In this document: piece after piece, positions 1-5,829 of the stretch
Layout: the number at the start of each line of letters is the position of its first letter
Position numbering within the stretch: the first letter of the stretch is position 1
NCBI GenBank assembly: GCA_021791455.1
Contig: JAJYWM010000394.1
Span: 1 to 6,724, forward strand
Length of the DNA: 6,724 nucleotides
Origin: a bacterium
GTDB lineage: Bacteria > Chloroflexota > Dormibacteria > UBA8260 > Bog-877
Direction: 5' to 3'
The notes under the pieces: model-generated
What the model saw: only the letters and a program-made list of their open reading frames with translations
Told to the model about the DNA's origin: nothing
Databases searched by the model: none
Position numbers and translations under genes: made by a program

Positions 1-1086
1 CGTGCGGATGGCCCCATAACCTCGTCCGCACCCGTCCCGTCGACCAGGGATAGCGACGAGGTCATGCAGGTCGCCCTCGAGGAGTCAGCACTCCTGGGTG
101 AGCTCAACGACCTGGAACATGGCCCAGGTGAGGGGCTGCCCCAGATGTCTTCACCCCAGGAGACGGTCTCTCTGCCGCCTCCGCCGTCGATAGTGGCCAA
201 CCAGTCCGCCCGTGGGACCGGCTGGGAGCCCAAGGCGACCCTGGACCTCGGTCTGCTGACCGACATCACGGCCTTCAAGCCGGACCCTCCGGGCCCCACC
301 GCGACGCCCTCCCCGGTGACTCCCCCGCAAAGTTCCCGGAACTACCCACCGCCGCTGGAAACCCGCGGGCCCAAGCGCCCGGTCGACTCGGTCGCACCGA
401 TCAGGGGAAGCGCGCACGGCGAGGAGGCCCTGCCCAGACGGCGCCCGCCCAGGACAGCGCCGTCGAAGGCTGCACCTGGCAAGTCGTCGCAGGGATCGGC
501 GCCACCGCGGAGCTGGACCAAGACCGCCACCATCGCGATTGCGGCGCTGGCGGTATTCCTCATCGGCTGGAGTCTGCTGCACCACTCCACCAAGCCCACA
601 TCACCTGCCCCCAGCCACCACCACGCCATCGTGCCGACCAAGACCAACCCGACGCCGGCACAGCAGCAGAGCCCCACTCCGGCAACGACTCCGGCCGTCA
701 CTCTGACGGGAGCTCAGACCTTCGGGGGAACGGGCAGCGGCTACCAGGTCCAGGGGGCACAGTACGGCCTGCACCAGAACAACACCCAGCTATGGGTGGT
801 ATTCCAGTTGGTGACAGGCTCGGGCGCGCCCAAGGTCACGACTGGATTCGATGGCACGTCGTCTCTCTATGTGGAGATGGCTGGGGTGACCCCGGGCACG
901 GCTGTGGCACAGCCATTCTCCGGGGTCGTGGTCACCAGCGTCTCTCCCACCCAGATGTCCGGGTTCTCCGGCGCCGTATACCTGCTCAAGCTGAGCCATT
1001 CGACCCAGATCGTCAGTGAGTACCTGCTGCCGGGCAGCCCGACCAGCTCGGCCGGGGAAAGAGTGGTTCTGGAGCTGCAGAACTAG
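1..1086 (+). CDS. Hypothetical proline-rich single-pass membrane protein (5' end probably outside the window)
   Basis: I do not recognise a named family. The frame is open from base 1 to the TAG at 1084-1086, with no upstream stop and with GC-rich third positions before the first ATG at 64, so the gene may start outside the window. In-window alternatives are ATG 64 (340 aa) and ATG 145 (313 aa). The second has a purine-rich GAGGGG about 9 nt upstream. Numbering from ATG 64, residues 1-150 are Pro/Ser/Arg-rich with a basic patch (RRRPPR). Residues 154-172 form one hydrophobic helix (around AIAALAVFLIGWSLL). Residues 175-215 are a Ser/Thr/Pro/His linker. Residues 216-340 look beta-rich and globular, ending in RVVLELQN. 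The basic patch before the helix predicts a cytoplasmic N-terminus and an exported C-terminal domain. The C-terminal pattern of short hydrophobic strands loosely resembles AMIN-like cell-envelope domains, but this is a weak inference. The gene converges on the minus-strand cluster. Confidence 0.72.
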   Translation, partial: RADGPITSSAPVPSTRDSDEVMQVALEESALLGELNDLEHGPGEGLPQMSSPQETVSLPPPPSIVANQSARGTGWEPKATLDLGLLTDITAFKPDPPGPTATPSPVTPPQSSRNYPPPLETRGPKRPVDSVAPIRGSAHGEEALPRRRPPRTAPSKAAPGKSSQGSAPPRSWTKTATIAIAALAVFLIGWSLLHHSTKPTSPAPSHHHAIVPTKTNPTPAQQQSPTPATTPAVTLTGAQTFGGTGSGYQVQGAQYGLHQNNTQLWVVFQLVTGSGAPKVTTGFDGTSSLYVEMAGVTPGTAVAQPFSGVVVTSVSPTQMSGFSGAVYLLKLSHSTQIVSEYLLPGSPTSSAGERVVLELQN

Positions 1087-1219
1087 GGGTCGCGACCGGC
1101 CCTTTGGGTTTTGGCCCAGTCCGGGCGCAGTCGGACGGCATCCCTCTCCCCGTGGCGCTGTAGGCCCCCGACCAGCCGGGTCGTCCTTGACCATGGCCGC
1201 CCGGGTGTAACCCTAAATC
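1087..1219. other. Convergent intergenic region with weak hairpins
   Basis: These 133 bases separate two genes that end toward each other, so transcription should stop here from both sides. I see a perfect 10-bp palindrome GGTCGCGACC (1088-1097). I also see two short stems, GTCCG/CGGAC (1119-1136) and CGACC/GGTCG (1169-1183). None is followed by a T-tract on either strand, so no canonical intrinsic terminator can be called. No coding or RNA gene is evident. Confidence 0.35.
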
Positions 1220-1864
1220 TCAGTTCAGGCTGTAAAAGGGGGTTTCGACCAAGCGGTTGGCGAGATTGCGCTCCAGTAGGACGGACTCACGGCGCAGCAG
1301 GGACAGCTCCAGGCGCAGCCGTTCCATGGGATCGGACTCCTCCAGGAGACGCTGCTTGGCCCGCAACTCGACGACCAGGTGGTTGGCTACGGCCCAGGAG
1401 AGCTCAGCGGGCTCCTTCGGCAACTCCGCGAAGCTTGGGACGATGACCCCCATGGAGAGCAGGCTCTGACGGTAGCGTTCAAAGGGGTGCCTCAACTGTG
1501 TGGCCGCGAAGAGCCCGCTGGCTCCGGACCTCCGCGATTCCACCAGCTCGACCTCCGCTCTTAGGTACGGCCGCCCCTCCACCCTTCTGACCGCCTGGAA
1601 GCGGGTTGCCCCGGCGACAACGAGATTCAGCTTGCCCCGGGGCAGGCGGACCACCCGCTCTATGCGAGCCAGGGTGCCGAGCTCGTACCACGCGGGATCG
1701 GTGTCCGTGTCGGAGCCCCGGCGCAAGGCGACCACGCCGAAATGGCTGTCGTTGGCCAGGCAGTCTCGGACCAGAGCCTGGTACCTGGGCTCGAAGATGT
1801 GTAGGGGAATCCGCGTCCCGGGGAAGAGGACGACTCCCAGCGGAAATATGGGCACTACCTGCAC
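1220..1864 (-). CDS. Stand-alone Lon substrate-binding (LonN, PF02190) domain protein
   Basis: This 214-aa protein matches the N-terminal substrate-binding domain of Lon protease and lacks the AAA+ ATPase and Ser-Lys protease domains. The family hallmark is at residues 5-28 (PIFPLGVVLFPG, then PLHIFEPRY). It continues with FGVVALRRGS (42-51), the ELGTLARIERVVRLPRGK segment (61-78) and a strand around LVVAGATRFQAV (81-92). The C-terminal third (about 125-205) is predicted helical and charged, as in free-standing LonN proteins. These proteins are widespread in bacteria; a role in protein quality control or peptide binding is assumed but not well defined. The start is GTG at 1864. A second in-frame GTG at 1855 (codon 4) is possible, and neither has a strong Shine-Dalgarno sequence. 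The gene begins 41 bp after argS on the same strand and is probably co-transcribed with it. It should not be annotated as Lon protease itself. Confidence 0.9.
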   Translation of the reverse strand: MQVVPIFPLGVVLFPGTRIPLHIFEPRYQALVRDCLANDSHFGVVALRRGSDTDTDPAWYELGTLARIERVVRLPRGKLNLVVAGATRFQAVRRVEGRPYLRAEVELVESRRSGASGLFAATQLRHPFERYRQSLLSMGVIVPSFAELPKEPAELSWAVANHLVVELRAKQRLLEESDPMERLRLELSLLRRESVLLERNLANRLVETPFYSLN

Positions 1865-1905
1865 GGCTGACCAGTATGCCCACCCTGCGCTGGCAACGTC
1901 GGCTC

Positions 1906-3783
1906 TCAGATCCTAGTCAGCGGCCGCATGCCCAGGAGGTCCAGGGCGCGCGCCAGGGTGGCTCGGGTGGCGTCCACGAGCCCGCGGCGCATCCCCCTGA
2001 CAGCGGGGTCCTCAACCCGGTACAGCCGCTCCGTGTGCTCGTAGAGGTCGTTGAACGCCGTCGCCAGACGGAACGTGTAGCCGGCCAGGACGGAGGGGCT
2101 CAGCGAGCTGGCGGCCTCGGCCACGGCACGCGGAAACTCGCCCACCAGTTTGACCAACTCCCTCTCCTCGGGCTGAAGACCAGGCGCCATCTGGGGAGCC
2201 GGAATTGGGGCCACCCTCTGCAGCACCCCACACGCTCTCGCGTGGGCGTACTGCAGGTATACACCACTGTCGCCGCTGGTCCGCAGCGCCTCCTCGAAGT
2301 CGAATGTGATGATCGAGTTGAGGCCGAAGCGCAGCAGGTAGTAGCGGACAGCGCTGGAGGCGAGCTCGGCCGCTGTCGCCTCGTCCTTGGACTTGGCCCT
2401 GACCTGTCGCTCCGCCTCGTCCAGGAGGGCGTCAGCCCCGATCTCGATTCCCTGCCGGCCGCTGAGTGCGTACATGGTCTTGCCCTCGCTGACGTCCACG
2501 CCGAGCACTTTTGCGGCGGCCGGCGAGAGCGCCACTACCTCATATGCCAAGTGCTTGAGCGCAGCCGACTGGTCGGCGAACCCGAGGCGGCGCAGAGCCT
2601 CCTTGACCACCTTCTGAGGCGCGCTCTGCCGCTGGTCGATTACGTTGACCACCTCCCCCGCCCTGCCGAACTGCCCCGGGTCCAGGCTCGGGTCGCCGGA
2701 GTCCGCAGTCGAGGAGGCGGGACCACCCGGGGCCCACATGCGATACTCGAAATCCAGACCAAGGATCCCGAACTTCCACAGGTGGTAGGCGATGTCCTTG
2801 GCGGTGTAGGTGGCGATGCCATCGCTCTTGATCAGGACCTTGGCGGCCCCCTGCTCCGGGTCCTCCTCGTCCGCCGCTTGGTCCAGGGGCAAAACCCAGC
2901 ACCCCGCGAGACTGCCCGACTCCACCCGGCGGATGACGTGGCTCTCCAGGAGGAGGTCCAGAGCGTGCCGCAGAAAGCCCCGCTCGATGATGTCGGACTC
3001 CCAGGTCAACAGGTCATAGCTCACTCCAGCCCTGGCCATGGTGCGCAGATGGCAGTCCACGATCCTGCTTGTGAGTTCCTTGGCGGCCCCGGCAATCTCC
3101 CCCTCGCGCCCCTCTATCGCTCGCAGGGTGGCCCTGCGCAATTCCACCAGATCGGGCTCGGCCTGGTAGCGGCCGCAGACCTCGACATACGCCCTGGAGC
3201 AGAACCGGTCGAACGGCTCACCGGGGTCCGCGCGCAACCCCAGGTGGCGGATTCCGACCAGGACGTCGGCGACCTGTACGCCGGTGTCGTCGATGTAGTT
3301 CTGCACCTCGACCCGGTGCCCCCTGGCCCGCAGGAGGCGGCTCACGGTGTCGCCGATGCAGGCGTTTCTGAGGTGGCCGAGATGGGCCGCCTTGTTGGGA
3401 TTGGTTGCGGTGTGCTCCACCACCACCTTCACCCCGGCATCCGGGGCGCTCTCGACGGGGGAGGTCTCGTCCAGCGCCGCCGCAACCACCATCGGAGCGT
3501 ACGAAGAGTAGTCGATGCGCAGGTTCAGGTAGCCCCCACCACTCACGTTCACCTCCAGGAAGTGCTGGTGAGGGCCACGCGACATCATCTCAGCCAGCTG
3601 CCCAGCGATCTCCCGCGGCCCCCGGCGCAGTACCCGGGCCAGTCGAAAGGCGACCGGAGAGGAGTAGTCTCCCACCTCCGGGACCGCCGACGGCTCCACC
3701 ACCACCTCGGGTGGTTCGGTCACCCCAAGTTCATGGATCGCCGCGGCTATTGCTGCGCCGAATTCGCTCTGCAGATCTGGCAT
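1906..3783 (-). CDS. argS: Arginyl-tRNA synthetase
   Basis: This class I aminoacyl-tRNA synthetase (625 aa) charges tRNA-Arg with arginine using ATP in the cytoplasm. Residues 1-110 form the ArgRS-specific N-terminal additional domain. The HIGH motif is HLGH at 134-137, inside TNPNKAAHLGHLRNA, followed by VEVQNYIDDTGVQ (158-170). The catalytic core continues through DGIATYTAKDIAYHL (321-335) and NVIDQRQS (380-387). The second class I signature is degenerate, ALSGRQG at 439-445, without the KMSK lysine. This is usual for ArgRS, where a lysine just before HIGH (here K131) is thought to compensate. The DALR anticodon-binding domain starts near AVRYYLLRFGLNS (478-490) and ends with LARALDLLGMRPLTRI. 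The length is slightly above the common 550-600 aa. The start is ATG 3783, 39 bp after trxA, with only a weak AGG ribosome-binding signal beside a stem-loop (see the 3791-3825 entry). Confidence 0.97.
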   Translation of the reverse strand: MPDLQSEFGAAIAAAIHELGVTEPPEVVVEPSAVPEVGDYSSPVAFRLARVLRRGPREIAGQLAEMMSRGPHQHFLEVNVSGGGYLNLRIDYSSYAPMVVAAALDETSPVESAPDAGVKVVVEHTATNPNKAAHLGHLRNACIGDTVSRLLRARGHRVEVQNYIDDTGVQVADVLVGIRHLGLRADPGEPFDRFCSRAYVEVCGRYQAEPDLVELRRATLRAIEGREGEIAGAAKELTSRIVDCHLRTMARAGVSYDLLTWESDIIERGFLRHALDLLLESHVIRRVESGSLAGCWVLPLDQAADEEDPEQGAAKVLIKSDGIATYTAKDIAYHLWKFGILGLDFEYRMWAPGGPASSTADSGDPSLDPGQFGRAGEVVNVIDQRQSAPQKVVKEALRRLGFADQSAALKHLAYEVVALSPAAAKVLGVDVSEGKTMYALSGRQGIEIGADALLDEAERQVRAKSKDEATAAELASSAVRYYLLRFGLNSIITFDFEEALRTSGDSGVYLQYAHARACGVLQRVAPIPAPQMAPGLQPEERELVKLVGEFPRAVAEAASSLSPSVLAGYTFRLATAFNDLYEHTERLYRVEDPAVRGMRRGLVDATRATLARALDLLGMRPLTRI

Positions 3784-3790
3784 CGGCGCC

Positions 3791-3825
3791 TGATCGTAAC
3801 GGGTCGGGGCCGGACCAGACGATCA
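3791..3825 (-). promoter_or_regulatory. Stem-loop between trxA and argS covering the trxA stop codon
   Basis: On the minus-strand transcript, TGATCGT (which contains the trxA TGA stop) pairs perfectly with ACGATCA. Inside it, GGTC pairs with GACC around a 7-nt loop, giving a 7-bp outer stem, a small internal loop (2 and 4 nt) and a 4-bp inner stem. The structure ends 7 nt before the argS ATG, next to its weak AGG ribosome-binding signal. No U-tract follows, so it does not look like a simple terminator. It could modulate argS translation, act as an mRNA processing or stability element, or be chance in GC-rich DNA. The pairing is visible in the sequence; the function is inferred. Confidence 0.4.
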
Positions 3826-4146
3826 GACCATCGGGTCGAGCTTGGCCTTGAGCGCGGACTTGGGCTGATAGCCGACAAGCCGCTGGACCGCCTCCCCGCC
3901 CTTGAACAGGATCAGGGTCGGGATGCTCATCACTCCGAAGCTGCCCGCAGTGTTGGGATTGGCATCGACATCCAGCTTGGCGACCTTGACCCGCGGGCCG
4001 TACTCCTGGGCCAGGTCGGCCACGACCGGAGCCAGCATCTTGCAGGGACCACACCAGTCCGCCCAGAAGTCGACCAGGACCGGGACGTCCGCCTTGATCA
4101 CCTCGCTGTCGAAAGTCGCATCACTGACGTGAACTGGCTCAGCCAT
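3823..4146 (-). CDS. trxA: Thioredoxin
   Basis: This 107-aa classical thioredoxin is a cytoplasmic protein-disulfide reductant normally recycled by thioredoxin reductase. The active site WCGPCK is at residues 31-36 with the redox cysteines C32 and C35. The buried aspartate is D26 in VDFWADWC, the cis-proline is P76 in [12 protein letters not shown], and the conserved glycine of the final strand is G92. Length and motif spacing match the family. The start was set at ATG 4146 (MAEPVHVSD) because it gives the normal length and has a good GGAG Shine-Dalgarno 6 nt upstream. An in-frame ATG at 4173 would add nine unconserved residues. The start overlaps the 3' end of fmdB by 8 bp, which suggests translational coupling. 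argS follows after 39 bp. I see no signal peptide or extra domain. Confidence 0.97.
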   Translation of the reverse strand: MAEPVHVSDATFDSEVIKADVPVLVDFWADWCGPCKMLAPVVADLAQEYGPRVKVAKLDVDANPNTAGSFGVMSIPTLILFKGGEAVQRLVGYQPKSALKAKLDPMV

Positions 4147-4498
4147 TCTTCTCTCCCGCGCCGCTGGTCCCACCGCTCGAGGTGGCGGCTCCTGGCGTAG
4201 CTTCCGGCTTTGATCCGCTGGTGGGCGCGGCCTCCGTCTTGGTGGCGGCTGCCGCCTCAGCGGGCTTCTGATCTGGTGTCGCTGGTCCCGAACCTGAGGC
4301 GGGTCCTATTGAGCTGGAGGACGAGGATCGGGAATCGGTCTTGTAAAAGCCCTGGCCCTTGAACACGATGCCCACTGGAAAAACTATCCGGCGCACCGGC
4401 GCCTGACAAACGCGACACGATTTGAGGGCCTCGTCGGTTATCGACTGGACAACCTCGAACTCATGACCTGAGTCGCAGCGGTAGGCGTAAGTGGGCAC
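4139..4498 (-). CDS. FmdB family small zinc-ribbon protein
   Basis: This 119-aa protein has the conserved FmdB/CxxC_CXXC_SSSS N-terminus: [16 protein letters not shown] at 1-16, a second CRVC knuckle at 28-31, and the [11 protein letters not shown] signature at 47-57. The family was named after an Amidase/formamidase-operon regulator, but its molecular role is poorly known. A zinc-binding regulatory or accessory role is assumed. The first knuckle is one residue shorter than the usual CxxCGH form and keeps only C8 and H12, so the likely metal ligands are C8, H12, C28 and C31. After residue 57 comes a disordered tail of about 60 residues, beginning with a serine run and rich in Ala, Pro, Gly, Thr and Ser, as is common in the family. 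The start is GTG at 4498, fixed by the conserved MPTY N-terminus. The 3' end overlaps the trxA start by 8 bp. Confidence 0.9.
   Translation of the reverse strand: MPTYAYRCDSGHEFEVVQSITDEALKSCRVCQAPVRRIVFPVGIVFKGQGFYKTDSRSSSSSSIGPASGSGPATPDQKPAEAAAATKTEAAPTSGSKPEATPGAATSSGGTSGAGEKNG
4151..4157 (-). promoter_or_regulatory. Shine-Dalgarno site for trxA inside the fmdB 3' end
   Basis: The minus strand reads GGGAGAG here, and its GGAG core sits 6 nt upstream of ATG 4146. This decides the thioredoxin start over the ATG at 4173. Because it lies inside the last codons of fmdB, ribosomes finishing fmdB may re-initiate on trxA. Confidence 0.55.
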
Positions 4499-4507
4499 TT
4501 CGCTACC

Positions 4508-4536
4508 AGCGTACCCGAATTTGGGGTCGGCCGAAA
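4508..4536 (-). promoter_or_regulatory. Possible promoter for fmdB-trxA
   Basis: In the 86-bp gap before fmdB, the minus strand carries TACGCT (4508-4513, fits the TAnnnT -10 pattern) and TTTCGG (4531-4536, poor -35 match) with a 17-bp spacer. The predicted transcription start falls within a few bases of the GTG at 4498. That would make the mRNA leaderless or nearly so, in line with the weak ribosome-binding signal there. An imperfect palindrome, CCC-AAATTC-GGG (4514-4525), lies between the boxes. Short boxes like these arise by chance, so confidence is low. Confidence 0.22.
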
Positions 4537-4565
4537 CGCGGGCCGGGTCGTGGACCGCGGCCCTT

Positions 4566-4584
4566 GAGCCGGCTCATCGGCCGG
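4566..4584 (-). terminator. Short GC hairpin directly after the DUF1015 stop
   Basis: Directly after the TGA stop (4585-4587), the minus strand forms a CCGGC/GCCGG stem with a 6-nt loop (4569-4584). It overlaps a perfect 10-bp palindrome, GAGCCGGCTC (4566-4575). No U-tract follows, so it is at best a weak terminator or 3'-end-protecting hairpin. It could mark a boundary between a serA-DUF1015 unit and the downstream fmdB unit. Confidence 0.25.
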
Positions 4585-5829
4585 TCACTGGTTGGGGAGC
4601 ATCACCAGGCCGGCCGGCACCTTGGGAAAGAAGTAGGTCGACTTCGGTGGCATCGTGCCCCCGCTGACTGCAACCTCGGTCATCTCCGCCACGGTCGGGG
4701 CATTCACCAAGAACCCCACCGACCCACGAGTGGCAACCAGCGCCTCGGCCTCCTGGAGTTCGCGAGTGTAGATCACGCGACCCCGGTCCAGGTCCTCCTC
4801 CGCCAGCCCAAGTTGGGCCTCCAGAATCTCACGATTCAGGACAGAGACATCCAGCTGAGGGCTCTTGGCGTCCCCGGACGGGGCCTGCCGCCTCCTCGAA
4901 ACCACCCACGTGCTGCCGGAATCGAAGATCACGAAAGCATGATGAGAGGATCTCAATTCGGCTATCTTGGCCAAGCCATGGCGGCCATCCTCAACCGCCG
5001 CGGCGGACCATCCGGATCCCACCAATGCCGTCATCAGGTCATCAGACAGGAGCCGACTCTGGAGCACCACCCGATGCGTGGGCAGCACCACGGTCGCGGA
5101 TCCGCGCATGGGCGCCAGGAGCGCCAGAACCCCAGGGAGGTGGAGGCCCAGAGCGGTCTCGTATCGATGGTGGCCGTCGGCGATGAACAGCTTGCATTCC
5201 CGCAGCCGTTTGGTGATGCCTCCGATGACCCCCGCATCACTGACCCGCCAGAGCTCGTGGGACTCCTCCCCAGAGCCCCAATCGACTGTCGCGGCCCCCA
5301 CGGGTTGCGCCCCTGCGATCTCTCCCTCAAGCGTCGCCGCCAGGTCCCCAGCGTCGTTGAAGAGGAGCAGGATCGGGGAGGTCTGCACACCGGTGTTCAG
5401 CAGTAGCCGCAGGCGGTCCTCCCGGGGCTCCCTCATGGTCAGCTCGTGGCGCAGCACCTGCCGGCGGTCGTAGGGGACGGGCTCAACGGACCCGAAGAAA
5501 CCCAGCCGCTGTAACCTACCGGCGCCGTCGGGGGCGGTGAAGGTGTGGCGGTGAAGATAGAGGCTCGGCTCCGAATCGCGCACCAGGAATCCCTGCTCGG
5601 CCCAGACCCTGATTTGATCCCTTGCCCTGGTGTAGCGATCGGACTCACCTTTGCGGTCACCCTCGTACTGCCGCCCAAGCTCCACTCGCACCACGTTCTG
5701 CAGTGCCCGGGAGTAGAGGTCCGCCTGCATCTGGTCGGTGATGACGTCGTAGGGAGGCGCCAGGACATCTCCCAGAGGTATCTTGCCCGGGTCGTAGCGC
5801 AGACCCCGAAAGGGATGGATCTCAGCCAA
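4585..5829 (-). CDS. DUF1015 family protein coupled to serA
   Basis: This 414-aa full-length DUF1015 (PF06245) protein has no firmly assigned function. Family landmarks, in order, are HPFRGLRYDP (5-14), LAPPYDVI (23-30), VVRVELG (46-52), HELTMREPREDRLRLL (128-143), SPILLLF (151-157), ADGHHRYETALGLH (217-230), LDVSVLNREILE (326-337) and MPPKSTYFFPKVPAGLVM (393-410). The DGHHR core resembles the motif of ParB-like free-serine kinases such as SerK, and family members are often found beside serine-biosynthesis genes. An accessory or enzymatic role in phosphoserine/serine metabolism is therefore a reasonable inference, not a demonstrated function. The start chosen is TTG 5829 (MAEIHPFRG), which fits the usual N-terminus and overlaps serA by 8 bp. 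An upstream in-frame ATG at 5865 would add 12 residues and overlap serA by 44 bp. No signal peptide or membrane segment is visible. Confidence 0.9.
   Translation of the reverse strand: MAEIHPFRGLRYDPGKIPLGDVLAPPYDVITDQMQADLYSRALQNVVRVELGRQYEGDRKGESDRYTRARDQIRVWAEQGFLVRDSEPSLYLHRHTFTAPDGAGRLQRLGFFGSVEPVPYDRRQVLRHELTMREPREDRLRLLLNTGVQTSPILLLFNDAGDLAATLEGEIAGAQPVGAATVDWGSGEESHELWRVSDAGVIGGITKRLRECKLFIADGHHRYETALGLHLPGVLALLAPMRGSATVVLPTHRVVLQSRLLSDDLMTALVGSGWSAAAVEDGRHGLAKIAELRSSHHAFVIFDSGSTWVVSRRRQAPSGDAKSPQLDVSVLNREILEAQLGLAEEDLDRGRVIYTRELQEAEALVATRGSVGFLVNAPTVAEMTEVAVSGGTMPPKSTYFFPKVPAGLVMLPNQ

Noticed and set aside
1119..1183. Two 5-bp hairpins in the convergent gap as an intrinsic bidirectional terminator
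   Set aside because: The stems are short and neither is followed by a T-tract on either strand.
1220..1864. Annotation as ATP-dependent Lon protease
   Set aside because: The protein ends after the N-terminal substrate-binding region and has no Walker motifs or catalytic Ser-Lys dyad. The next gene is convergent, with no sign of a broken lon.
1865..1905. Short CCAG/CTGG inverted repeat between argS and the Lon-domain gene
   Set aside because: Only a 4-bp core pairs cleanly, which is expected by chance in GC-rich DNA.
4147..4173. Nine-residue N-terminal extension of thioredoxin from ATG 4173
   Set aside because: It is unconserved and would move the start away from the well-spaced GGAG site, while ATG 4146 gives the standard thioredoxin length.
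1606..4200. A very long open frame on the plus strand (about 864 codons) opposite argS and trxA
   Set aside because: It is antisense to clearly conserved argS and trxA. Its translation is Arg/Gly/Pro/Leu-rich with no recognisable motif, and long antisense frames are common opposite GC-rich genes.
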